Under the pieces are notes generated by a model. That model was not told the DNA's origin and made no database searches. It saw only the letters and a list, made by a program, of their open reading frames with translations. Positions 25,801-39,003 of a stretch of 64,000 nt of DNA are shown piece after piece; position 1 is the stretch's first letter, and each line of letters starts with the position of its first letter. The stretch is from Amphibalanus amphitrite (taxonomy: Eukaryota; Arthropoda; Thecostraca; Balanomorpha; Balanidae): assembly GCF_019059575.1 (NCBI RefSeq), contig NW_024882315.1:248001-312000 (forward strand), in the 5' to 3' direction. The position numbers were made by a program, and so were the translations under genes.

Positions 25801-28800
25801 GGGCCCACCTGGGGCCCACGGGACCCAATTGAAATTTGGGGCCCAATTGGGCGGCCCCTACGATTTTCTTCAAAATATGCACAGACACTCTCCTGGGCCC
25901 CCTCTTCAATCTGGCTGAAGAAACCTACCGGGGAATCCAAAGGAAGGGGCCCAAAGAGGGCCCCAAAGAGGCCCTTTCTAAGTATTGCCCCTAATTTCGC
26001 GATCAACCCCGGCAATATGCACTTCATTGGAAAGAGCTTAATTTCCCAAACAAAAAACCCAAGTAACATTTTTCGATGGGGCCCACCTGGGGCCCACGGG
26101 ACCCAATTGAAATTTGGGGCCCAATGGGGCGGCCCCTACGATTTTCTTCAAAATTTGCACAGACACTCTCCTGGGCCCCCTCTTCAATCTGGCTGAAGAA
26201 ACCTACCGGGGAATCCAAAGGAAGGGGCCCAAAGAGGGCCCCAAAGAGGCCCTTTCTAAGTATTGCCCCTAATTTCGCGATCAACCCCGGCAATATGCAC
26301 ATCATTTAAAGAGCGTAATTTCCCAAACAAAAAACCCAAGTAACATTTTTCGATGGGGCCCACCTGGGGCCCACGGGACCCAATTGAAATTTGGGGCCCA
26401 ATGGGGCGGCCCCTACGATTTTCTTCAAAATTTGCACAGACACTCTCCTGGGCCCCCTCTTCAATCTGGCTGAAGAAACCTACCGGGGAATCCAAAGGAA
26501 GGGGCCCAAAGAGGGCCCCAAAGAGGCCCTTTCTAAGTATTGCCCGTAATTTCGCGACCAACCCCGGGAATATGCACATCATTGGAAAGAGCGTAATTTC
26601 CCAAACAAAAAACCCATGTAACATTTTTCGATGGGGCCCACCTGGGGCCCACGGGACCCAATTGAAATTTGGGGCCCAATGGGGCGGCCCCTACGATTTT
26701 CTTCAAAATTTGCACAGACACTCTCCTGGGCCCCCTCTTCAATCTGGCTGAAGAAACCTACCGGGGAATCCAAAGGAAGGGGACCAAAGAGGGCCCCAAA
26801 GAGGCCCTTTCTAAGTATTGCACCTAATTTCGCGACCAACCCCGGCAATATGCACAGCATTGGAAAGAGCGTAATTTACCAAACAAAAAACCCAAGTAAC
26901 ATTTTTCGATGGGGCCCACCTGGGGCCCACGGGACCCAATTGAAATTTGGGGCCCAATGGGGCGGCCCCTACGATTTTCTTCAAAATTTGCACAGACACT
27001 CTCCTGGGCCCCCTCTTCAATCTGGCTAAAGAAACCTACCGGGGAATCCAAAGGAAGGGGCCCAAAGAGGGCCCCAAAGAGGCCCTTTCTAAGTATTGCC
27101 CCTAATTTCGCGATCAACCCCGGCAATATGCACATCATTGGAAAGAGCGTAATTTCCCAAACAAAAAACCCAAGTAACATTTTTCGATGGGGCCCACCTG
27201 GGGCCCACGGGACCCAATTGAAATTTGGGGCCCAATGGGGCGGCCCCTACGATTTTCTTCAAAATTTGCACAGACACTCTCCTGGGCCCCCTCTTCAATC
27301 TGGCTGAAGAAACCTACCGGGGAATCCAAAGGAAGGGGCCTAAAGAGGGCCCCAAAGAGGCCCTTTCTAAGTATTGCCCCTAATTTCGCGACCAACCCCG
27401 GCAATATGCACATCATTGGAAAGAGCGTAATTTCCCAAACAAAAAACCCAAGTAACATTTTTCGATGGGGCCCACCTGGGGCCCACGGGACCCAATTGAA
27501 ATTTGGGGCCCAATGGGGCGGCCCCTACGATTTTCTTCAAAATTTGCACAGACACTCTCCTGGGCCCCCTCTTCAATCTGGCTGAAGAAACCTACCGGGG
27601 AATCCAAAGGAAGGGGCCCAAAGGACGCCAAAGAGGCCCTTTCTAAGTATTGCCCCTAATTTCGCGACCAACCCCGGCAATATGCACATCATTGGAAAGA
27701 GCGTAATTTCCCAAACAAAAAACCCAAGTAAGATTTTTCGATGGGGCCCACCTGGGGCCCACGGGACCCAATTGAAATTTGGGGCCCAATGGGGCGGCCC
27801 CTACGATTTTCTTCAAAATTTGCACAGACACTCTCCTGGGCCCCCTCTTCAATCTGGCTGAAGAAACCTACCGGGGAATCCAAAGGAAGGGGCCCAAAGA
27901 GGGCCCCAAAGAGGCCCTTTCTAAGTATTGCCCCTAATTTCGCGATCAACCCCGGCAATATGCACATCATTGGAAAGAGCGTAATTTCCCAAACAAAAAA
28001 CCCAAGTAACATTTTTCGATGGGGCCCACCTGGGGCCCACGGGACCCAATTGAAATTTGGGGCCCAATGGGGCGGCCCCTACGATTTTCTTCAAAATTTG
28101 CACAGACACTCTCCTGGGCCCCCTCTTCAATCTGGCTGAAGAAACCTACCGGGGAATCCAAAGGAAGGGGCCCAAAGAGGGCCCCAAAGAGGCCCTTTCT
28201 AAGTATTGCCCCTAATTTCGCGACCAACCCCGGCAATATGCACATCATTGGAAAGAGCGTAATTTCCCAAACAAAAAACCCAAGTAACATTTTTCGATGG
28301 GGCCCACCTGGGGCCCACGGGACCCAATTGAAATTTGGGGCCCAATGGGGCGGCCCCTACGATTTTCTTCAAAATTTGCACAGACACTCTCCTGGGCCCC
28401 CTCTTCAATCTGGCTGAAGAAACCTACCGGGGAATCCAAAGGAAGGGGCCCAAAGAGGGCCCCAAAGAGGCCCTTTCTAAGTATTGCCCCTAATTTCGCG
28501 ACCAACCCCGGCAATATGCACATCATTGGAAAGAACGTAATTTCCCAAACAAAAAACCCAAGTAACATTTTTCGATGGGGCCCACCTGGGGCCCACGGGA
28601 CCCAATTGAAATTTGGGGCCCAATGGGGCGGCCACTACGATTTTCTTCAAAATTTGCACAGACACTTTCCTGGGCCCCCTCTTCAATCTGGCTGAAGAAA
28701 CCTACCGGGGAATCCAAAGGAAGGGGCCCAAAGAGGGCCCCAAAGAGGCCCTTTCTAAGTATTGCCCCTAATTTCGCGATCAACCCCGGCAATATGCACA

Positions 28801-31800
28801 TCATTGGAAAAAGCGTAATTTCCCAAACAAAAAACCCAAGTAACATTTTTCGATGGGGCCCACCTGGGGCCCACGGGACCCAATTGAAATTTGGGGCCCA
28901 ATGGGGCGGCCCCTACGATTTTCTTCAAAATTTGCACAGACACTCTCCTGGGCCCCCTCTTCAATCTGGCTGAAGAAACCTACCGGGGAATCCAAAGGAA
29001 GGGGCCCAAAGAGGGCCCCAAAGAGGCCCTTTCTAAGTATTGCCCCTAATTTCGCGACCAACCCCGGCAATATGCACATCATTGGAAAGAACGTAATTTC
29101 CCAAACAAAAAACCCAAGTAACATTTTTCGATGGGGCCCACCTGGGGCCCACGGGACCCAATTGAAATTTGGGGCCCAATGGGGCGGCCCCTACGATTTT
29201 CTTCAAAATTTGCACAGACACTTTCCTGGGCCCCCTCTTCAATCTGGCTGAAGAAACCTACCGGGGAATCCAAAGGAAGGGGCCCAAAGAGGGCCCCAAA
29301 GAGGCCCTTTCTAAGTATTGCCCCTAATTTCGCGATCAACCCCGGCAATATGCACATCATTGGAAAAAGCGTAATTTCCCAAACAAAAAACCCAAGTAAC
29401 ATTTTTCGATGGGGCCCACCTGGGGCCCACGGGACCCAATTGAAATTTTGGGCCCAATAGGGCGGCCCCTACGATTTTCTTCAAAATTTGCACAGACACT
29501 CTCCTGGGCCCCCTCTTCAATCTGGCTGAAGAAACCTACCGGGGAATCCAAAGGAAGGGGCCCAAAGAGGGCCCCAAAGAGGCCCTTTCTAAGTATTGCC
29601 CCTAATTTCGCGACCAACCCCGGCAATATGCACATCATTGGAAAGAGCGTAATTTCCCAAACAAAAAATCCAAGTAAGATTTTTCGATGGGGCCCACCTG
29701 GGGCCCACGGGACCCAATTGGAATTTGGGGCCCAATGGGGCGGCCCCTACGATTTTCTTCAAAATTTGCACAGACACTCTCCTGGGCCCCCTCTTCAATC
29801 TGGCTGAAGAAACCTACCGGGGAATCCAAAGAAAGGGGCCCAAAGAGGGCCCCAAAGAGGCCCTTTCTTAGTATTGCCCCTAATTTCGCGACCAACCCCG
29901 GCAATATGCACATCCTTGGAAAGAGCGTAATTTCCCAAACAAAAAACCCAAGTAACATTTTTCGATGGGGCCCACCTGGGGCCCACGGGACCCAATTGAA
30001 ATTTGGGGCCCAATGGGGCGGCCCCTACGATTTTCTTCAAAATTTGCACAGACACTCTCCTGGGCCCCCTCTTCAATCTGGCTGAAGAAACCTACCGGGG
30101 AATCCAAAGGAAGGGGCCCAGAGAGGGCCCCAAAGAGGCCCTTTCTAAGTATTGCCCCTAAGTTCGCGATCAACCCCGGCAATATGCACATCATTGGAAA
30201 GAGCGTAATTTCTCAAACAAAAAACCCAAGTAACATTTTTCGATGGGGCCCACCTGGGGCCCACGGGACCCAATTGAAATTTGGGGCCCAATGGGGCGGC
30301 CCCTACAATTTTCTTCAAAATTTGCACAGACACTCTCCTGGGCCCCCTCTTCAATCTGGCTGAAGAAACCTACCGGGGAATCCAAAGGAAGGGGACCAAA
30401 GAGGGCCCCAAAGAGGCCCTTTCTAAGTATTGCACCTAATTTCGCGACCAACCCCGGCAATATGCACAGCATTGGAAAGAGCGTAATTTACCAAACAAAA
30501 AACCCAAGTAACATTTTTCGATGGGGCCCACCTGGGGCCCACGGGACCCAATTGAAATTTGGGGCCCAATGGGGCGGCCCCTACGATTTTCTTCAAAATT
30601 TGCACAGACACTCTCCTGGGCCCCCTCTTCAATCTGGCTGAAGAAACCTACCGGGGAATCCAAAGGAAGGGGCCCAGAGAGGGCCCCAAAGAGGCCCTTT
30701 CTAAGTATTGCCCCTAAGTTCGCGATCAACCCCGGCAATATGCACATCATTGGAAAGAGCGTAATTTCCCAAACAAAAAACCCAAGTAACATTTTTCGAT
30801 GGGGCCCACCTGGGGCCCACGGGACCCAATTGAAATTTGGGGCCCAATGGGGCGGCCCCTACGATTTTCTTCAAAATTTGCACAGACACTCTCCTGGGCC
30901 CCCTCTTCAATCTGGCTGAAGAAACCTACCGGGGAATCCAAAGGAAGGGGCCCAAAGAGGGCCCCAAAGAGGCCCTTTCTAAGTATTGCCCCTAATTTCG
31001 CGATCAACCCCGGCAATATGCACATCATTGGAAAGAGCGTAATTTCCAAAACAAAAAACCCAAGTAACATTTTTCGATGGGGCCCACCTGGGGCCCACGG
31101 GACCCAATTGAAATTTGGGGCCCAATTGGGCGGCCCCTACGATTTTCTTCAAAATATGCACAGACACTCTCCTGGGCCCCCTCTTCAATCTGGCTGAAGA
31201 AACCTACCGGGGAATCCAAAGGAAGGGGCCCAAAGAGGGCCCCAAAGAGGCCCTTTCTAAGTATTGCCTCTAATTTCGCGATCAACCCCGGCAATATGCA
31301 CATCATTGGAAAAAGCGTAATTTCCCAAACAAAAAACCCAAGTAACATTTTTCGATGGGGCCCACCTGGGGCCCACGGGACCCAATTGAAATTTGGGGCC
31401 CAATGGGGCGGCCCCTACGATTTTCTTCAAAATTTGCACAGACACTCTCCTGGGCCCCCTCTTCAATCTGGCTAAAGAAACCTACCGGGGAATCCAAAGG
31501 AAGGGGCCCAAAGAGGGCCCCAAAGAGGCCCTTTCTAAGTATTGCCCCTAATTTCGCGACCAACCCCGGCAATATGCACATCATTGGAAAGAGCGTAATT
31601 TCCCAAACAAAAACCCAAGTAACATTTTTCGATGGGGCCCACCTGGGGCCCACGGGACCCAATTGAAATTTGGGGCCCAATGGGGCGGCCCCTACGATTT
31701 TCTTCAAAAATTGCACAGACACTCTCCTGGGCCCCCTCTTCAATCTGGCTGAAGAAACCTACCGGGGAATCCAAAGGAAGGGGCCCAAAGAGGGCCCCAA

Positions 31801-34800
31801 AGAGGCCCTTTCTAAGTATTGCCCCTAATTTCGCGATCAACCCCGGCAATATGCACATCATTGGAAAGAGCGTAATTTCCCAAACAAAAAACCCAAGTAA
31901 CATTTTTCGATGGGGCCCACCTGGGGCCCACGGGACCCAATTGAAATTTGGGGCCCAATGGGGCGGCCCCTACGATTTTCTTCAAAATTTGCACAGACAC
32001 TCTCCTGGGCCCCCTCTTCAATCTGGCTGAAGAAACTTACCGGGGAATCCAAAGGAAGGGGCCCAAAGAAGGCCCCAAAGAGGCCCTTTCTAAGTATTGC
32101 CCCTAATTTCGCTACCAACCCCGGCAATATGCACATCATTGGAAAGAGCGTAATTTCCCAAACAAAAAACCCAAGTAACATTTTTCGATGGGGCCCACCT
32201 GGGGCCCACGGGACCCAATTGAAATTTGGGGCCCAATGGGGCGGCCCCTACGATTTTCTTCAAAATTTGCACAGACACTCTCCTGGGCCCCCTCTTCAAT
32301 CTGGCTGAAGAAACCTACCGGGGAATCCAAAGAAAGGGGCCCAAAGAGGGCTCCAAAGAGGCCCTTTCTAAGTATTGCCCCTAATTTCGCGACCAACCCC
32401 GGCAATATGCACATCATTGGAAAGAGCGTAATTTCCCAAACAAAAAACCCAAGTAACATTTTTCGATGGGGCCCACCTGGGGCCCACGGGACCCAATTGA
32501 AATTTGGGGCCCAATGGGGCGGCCCCTACGATTTTCTTCAAAATTTGCACAGACACTCTCCTGGGCCCCCTCTTCAATCTGGCTTAAGAAACCTACCGGG
32601 GAATCCAAAGGAAGGGGCCCAAAGAGGGCCCCAAAGAAACCCTTTCTAAGTATTGCCCCTAAGTTCGCGATCAACCCCGGCAATATGCACATCATTGGAA
32701 AGAGCGTAATTTCCCAAACAAAAAACCCAAGTAACATTTTTCGATGGGGCCCACCTGGGGCCCACGGGACCCAATTGAAATTTGGGGCCCAATGGGGCGG
32801 CCCCTACGATTTTCTTCAAAATTTGCACAGACACTCTCCTGGGCCCCCTCTTCAATCTGGCTGAAGAAACCTACCGGGGAATCCAAAGGAAGGGGCCCAA
32901 AGAGGGCCCCAAAGAGGCCCTTTCTAAGTATTGCCCCTAATTTCGCGACCAACCCCGGCAATATGCACATCATTGGAAAGAGCGTAATTTCCCAAACAAA
33001 AAACCCAAGTAACATTTTTCGATGGGGCCCACCTGGGGCCCACGGGACCCAATTGAAATTTGGGGCCCAATAGGGCGGCCCCTACGATTTTCTTCAAAAT
33101 TTGCACAGACACTCTCCTGGGCCCCCTCTTCAATCTGGCTGAAGAAACCTACCGGGGAATCCAAAGGAAGGGGCCCAAAGAGGGCCCCAAAGAGGCCCTT
33201 TCTAAGTATTGCCCCTAATTTCGCGATCAACCCCGGCAATATGCACATCATTGGAAAGAGCGTAATTTCCCAAACAAAAAACCCAAGTAACATTTTTCGA
33301 TGGGGCCCACCTGGGGCCCACGGGACCCAATTGAAATTTGGGGCCCAATGGGGCGGCCCCTACGATTTTCTTCAAAATTTGCACAGACACTCTCCTGGGC
33401 CCCCTCTTCAATCTGGCTGAAGAAACCTACCGGGGAATTCAAAAGGAAGGGGCCCAAAGGACCCCAAAGAGGCCCTTTCTAAGTATTGCCCCTAATTTCG
33501 CGACCAACCCCGGCAATATGCACATCATTGGAAAGAGCGTAATTTCCCAAACAAAAAACCCAAGTAAGATTTTTCGATGGGGCCCACCTGGGGCCCATGG
33601 GACCCAATTGAAATTTGGGGCCCAATGGGGCGGCCCCTACGATTTTCTTCAAAATTTGCACAGACACTCTCCTGGGCCCCCTCTTCAATCTGGCTGAAGA
33701 AACCTACCGGGGAATCCAAAGGAAGGGGCCCAAAGAGGGCCCCAAAGAGGCCCTTTCTAAGTATTGCCCCTAATTTCGCGATCAACCCCGGCAATATGCA
33801 CATCATTGGAAAGAGCGTAATTTCCCAAACAAAAAACCCAAGTAACATTTTTCGATGGGGCCCACCTGGGGCCCACGGGACCCAATTGAAATTTGGGGCC
33901 CAATGGGGCGGCCCCTACGATTTTCTTCAAAATTTGCACAGACACTCTCCTGGGCCCCCTCTTCAATCTGGCTGAAGAAACCTACCGGGGAATCCAAAGG
34001 AAGGGGCCCAAAGAGGGCCCCAAAGAGGCCCTTTCTAAGTATTGCCCCTAATTTCGCGACCAACCCCGGCAATATGCACATCATTGGAAAGAGCGTAATT
34101 TCCCAAACAAAAAACCCAAGTAACATTTTTCGATGGGGCCCACCTGGGGCCCACGGGACCCAATTGAAATTTGGGGCCCAATGGGGCGGCCCCTACGATT
34201 TTCTTCAAAATTTGCACAGACACTCTCCTGGGCCCCCTCTTCAATCTGGCTGAAGAAACCTACCGGGGAATCCAAAGGAAGGGGCCCAAAGAGGGCCCCA
34301 AAGAGGCCCTTTCTAAGTATTGCCCCTAATTTAGCGATCAACCCCGGCAATATGCACATCATTGGAAAGAGCGTAATTTCCCAAACAAAAAACCCAAGTA
34401 ACATTTTTCGATGGGGCCCACCTGGGGCCCACGGGACCCAATTGAAATTTGGGGCCCAATGGGGCGGCCCCTACGATTTTCTTCAAAATTTGCACAGACA
34501 CTCTCCTGGGCCCCCTCTTCAATCTGGCTGAAGAAACCTACCGGGGAATCCAAAGGAAGGGGCCCAAAGAAGGCCCCAAAGAGGCCCTTTCTAAGTATTG
34601 GCCCTAATTTCGCGACCAACCCCGGCAATATGCACATCATTGGAAAATTTCAATTGGGTCCCGTGGGCCCCAGGTGGGCCCCATCGAAAAATGTTACTTG
34701 GGTTTTTTGTTTGGGAAATTACGCTCTTTCCAATGATGTGCATATTGCCGGGGTTGATTGCAAAATTAGGGGCAATACTTAGAAAGGGCCTCTTTGGGGC

Positions 34801-37800
34801 CCTCTTTGGGCCCCTTCCTTTGGATTCCCCGGTAGGTTTCTTCAGCCAGATTGAAGAGGGGGCCCAGGAGAGTGTCTGTGCAAATTTTGAAGAAAATCGT
34901 AGGGGCCGCCCCATTGGGCCCCAAATTTCAATTGGGTCCCGTGGGCCCCAGGTGGGCCCCATCGAAAAATGTTACTTGGGTTTTTTGTTTGGGAAATTAC
35001 GCTCTTTCCAATGATGTGCATATTGCCGGGGTTGATCGCGAAATTAGGGGCAATACTTAGAAAGGGCCTCTTTGGGGCCCTCTTTGGGCCCCTTCCTTTG
35101 GATTCCCCGGTAGGTTTCTTCAGCCAGATTGAAGAGGGGGCCCAGGAGAGTGTCTGTGCAAATTTTGAAGAAAATCGTAGGGGCCGCCCTATTGGGCCCC
35201 AAATTTCAATTGGGTCCCGTGGGCCCCAGGTGGGCCCCATCGAAAAATGTTACTTGGGTTTTTTGTTTGGGAAATTACGCTCTTTCCAATGATGTGCATA
35301 TTGCCGGGGTTGGTCGCGAAATTAGGGGCAATACTTAGAAAGGGCCTCTTTGGGGCCCTCTTTGGGCCCCTTCCTTTGGATTCCCCGGTAGGTTTCTTCA
35401 GCCAGATTGAAGAGGGGGCCCAGGAGAGTGTCTGTGCAAATTTTGAAGAAAATCGTAGGGGCCGCCCCATTGGGCCCCAAATTTCAATTGGGTCCCGTGG
35501 GCCCCAGGTGGGCCCCATCGAAAAATGTTACTTGGGTTTTTTGTTTGGGAAATTACGCTCTTTCCAATGATGTGCATATTGCCGGGGTTGATCGCGAACT
35601 TAGGGGCAATACTTAGAAAGGGTTTCTTTGGGGCCCTCTTTGGGCCCCTTCCTTTGGATTCCCCGGTAGGTTTCTTAAGCCAGATTGAAGAGGGGGCCCA
35701 GGAGAGTGTCTGTGCAAATTTTGAAGAAAATCGTAGGGGCCGCCCCATTGGGGCCCAAATTTCAATTGGGTCCCGTGGGCCCCAGGTGGGCCCCATCGAA
35801 AAATGTTACTTGGGTTTTTTGTTTGGGAAATTACGCTCTTTCCAATGATGTGCATATTGCCGGGGTTGGTCGCGAAATTAGGGGCAATACTTAGAAAGGG
35901 CCTCTTTGGAGCCCTCTTTGGGCCCCTTTCTTTGGATTCCCCGGTAGGTTTCTTCAGCCAGATTGAAGAGGGGGCCCAGGAGAGTGTCTGTGCAAATTTT
36001 GAAGAAAATCGTAGGGGCCGCCCCATTGGGCCCCAAATTTCAATTGGGTCCCGTGGGCCCCAGGTGGGCCCCATCGAAAAATGTTACTTGGGTTTTTTGT
36101 TTGGGAAATTACGCTCTTTCCAATGATGTGCATATTGCCGGGGTTGGTAGCGAAATTAGGGGCAATACTTAGAAAGGGCCTCTTTGGGGCCTTCTTTGGG
36201 CCCCTTCCTTTGGATTCCCCGGTAAGTTTCTTCAGCCAGATTGAAGAGGGGGCCCAGGAGAGTGTCTGTGCAAATTTTGAAGAAAATCGTAGGGGCCGCC
36301 CCATTGGGCCCCAAATTTCAATTGGGTCCCGTGGGCCCCAGGTGGGCCCCATCGAAAAATGTTACTTGGGTTTTTTGTTTGGGAAATTACGCTCTTTCCA
36401 ATGATGTGCATATTGCCGGGGTTGATCGCGAAATTAGGGGCAATACTTAGAAAGGGCCTCTTTGGGGCCCTCTTTGGGCCCCTTCCTTTGGATTCCCCGG
36501 TAGGTTTCTTCAGCCAGATTGAAGAGGGGGCCCAGGAGAGTGTCTGTGCAATTTTTGAAGAAAATCGTAGGGGCCGCCCCATTGGGCCCCAAATTTCAAT
36601 TGGGTCCCGTGGGCCCCAGGTGGGCCCCATCGAAAAATGTTACTTGGGTTTTTTGTTTGGGAAATTACGCTCTTTCCAATGATGTGCATATTGCCGGGGT
36701 TGGTCGCGAAATTAGGGGCAATACTTAGAAAGGGCCTCTTTGGGGCCCTCTTTGGGCCCCTTCCTTTGGATTCCCCGGTAGGTTTCTTTAGCCAGATTGA
36801 AGAGGGGGCCCAGGAGAGTGTCTGTGCAAATTTTGAAGAAAATCGTAGGGGCCGCCCCATTGGGCCCCAAATTTCAATTGGGTCCCGTGGGCCCCAGGTG
36901 GGCCCCATCGAAAAATGTTACTTGGGTTTTTTGTTTGGGAAATTACGCTTTTTCCAATGATGTGCATATTGCCGGGGTTGATCGCGAAATTAGAGGCAAT
37001 ACTTAGAAAGGGCCTCTTTGGGGCCCTCTTTGGGCCCCTTCCTTTGGATTCCCCGGTAGGTTTCTTCAGCCAGATTGAAGAGGGGGCCCAGGAGAGTGTC
37101 TGTGCAAATTTTGAAGAAAATCGTAGGGGCCGCCCCATTGGGCCCCAAATTTCAATTGGGTCCCGTGGGCCCCAGGTGGGCCCCATCGAAAAATGTTACT
37201 TGGGTTTTTTGTTTGGGAAATTACGCTCTTTCCAATGATGTGCATATTGCCGGGGTTGGTCGCGAAATTAGGGGCAATACTTAGAAAGGGCCTCTTTGGG
37301 GCCCTCTTTGGGCCCCTTCCTTTGGATTCCCCGGTAGGTTTCTTCAGCCAGATTGAAGAGGGGGCCCAGGAGAGTGTCTGTGCAAATTTTGAAGAAAATC
37401 GTAGGGGCCGCCCCATTGGGCCCCAAATTTCAATTGGGTCCCGTGGGCCCCAGGTGGGCCCCATCGAAAAATGTTACTTGGTTTTTTTGTTTGGGAAATA
37501 ACGCTCTTTCCAATGATGTGCATATTGCTGGATTTTGTCGATGTTATAGGCCTGAAATTGTTGAAAACGTTTATTTATGCCCCGAGGGCATACTCCCGGG
37601 CCCATATATTTGAAGCTGTTTTGTTCGGTTCAGGGGGGCGCTAGCCCCCTAAATTTGGTACCGTTGCACGTAAAATTTTGTCCTCTTTCGAATGACGTGC
37701 ATTTTTAGCTGTTTTGACGGCTAGAAGTATGGTTTTCAAAGTTCGTCGATTGTGCCCTGAGGGCATACTGTTTTTTGGGATTTGTGGCCCCCCTGATGGA

Positions 37801-38941
37801 TTCCCCGCATTTTGGCACTAGGATTTTCGATAGAGGACACCATTCTGCACCTCTCCACCAAAATTCAGCGAAATCGTAGGGGCCGTCGATCCCTGCTGAA
37901 TCCCTGCTGAACCCCTGCTGAATCCCTGCTAACTTCCGTTACATAGACCTCGCAGTTCTTATCTAGCGCATGGAGATTACGCTCGCGTCACTTAACGACT
38001 GGTTTTGCGCCAGTCTCCGAACTCAGCCGCCGGTGTAAGAGACTGTTGATTGGTCTCTCCGCCGCGCGCCACTGTCACCCGGATGGCATGTTGCGAGGAT
38101 GAATGCTCGTGACGGCACTCAAAATCTCACGCACCCAGTACCTACTGCCTCTCAGGTTATGACAATATGTCCGAAACAAATTTTGATCGACTGCAAAAAA
38201 ATATGAACTTCACCGCTCATATTATTTTCGGTTGCCGTAAATTTGACCATGTCACTGACCTGCGAAAAAAGATCGGGTGGCTGTCCTCGCGTTGTATGTC
38301 TGATTACCAAACCCTCGTATCACTCACAAAGTCATACAGCGTGGCAAACCCAAGGAACTGGCAGCCCTGTTCGTTTCAAACCCCGCCATCTGTGAGATAT
38401 GGGTGGTTGGGGATGAGCATCGTTCTACGGAAGTTTTTGTCTGTGATTTGATGCGAATGAATGTGTGAATGTTGAGGATGTTTAGATTAGTAAGTAGGGA
38501 CACTTATGGACTTTAAGCATTAATTGCCATGCAATTTGATCATGTTGATAGCTCATGATCATGCAACACAATACAATAGCCCGGTCAAGTAGGTTACCTA
38601 CCTATTAAAGGTGTGTGCAGTCATATGCATTGGATATTTCCAAATATTTTTGAAAGATATAACTAAGTACCTTTATCACAAGAATTCATCAAAAGTTAAG
38701 AAAAAATATGTTAGCAAAGAGCATAACATTTTCACACTTTCCTCTTAATAAATGCAAAAACCTGAATGAAATAAGTGTGCCACAGACTCAAAAAAATCCA
38801 TGAATTTCACAAAATAAATGCTAGATACATATGGATCAGGATGCCAGTGTGCTAGTTGGTTGCTGTTTTTCATCAGCATACTGCCAGTCTTCTATTGAGA
38901 AGAAGTTCATTGCTGACATTCCTTGGCATCTCATTTGTCAA

Positions 38942-39003
<62 letters not shown>

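Larger units (their letters stand above)
22270..37944. mobile_element. 15.7-kb Foldback-like element with satellite-filled inverted arms
   Basis: A 9-bp direct duplication AGACCTCGC flanks the unit (22261-22269 and 37945-37953). Its ends are inverted copies beginning ATGTAACGGAAGTTAGCAGG, about 470 bp long, with only a couple of differences in the first 120 bp. Inside, a 278-bp unit is repeated about 43 times in + orientation (about 22740-34648), then about 11 times in - orientation (34649-about 37500), with no spacer at the turn. Long tandem-repeat inverted arms plus a 9-bp duplication match Drosophila Foldback and other Mutator-related elements (family knowledge). No transposase is present, so it is non-autonomous. 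It fills most of arr intron 2. Confidence 0.85.

Noticed and set aside
22751-37464. Dozens of 60-150 residue open frames on both strands in the 278-bp array
   Set aside because: They are the same frames repeated because the satellite units are near-identical and have few stops. Unit length is not a multiple of 3, and there is no start context or splice structure.
22270-37944. CRISPR-like or phage-type repeat array
   Set aside because: Unit too long (278 bp), no spacers, clearly eukaryotic context with target-site duplication.
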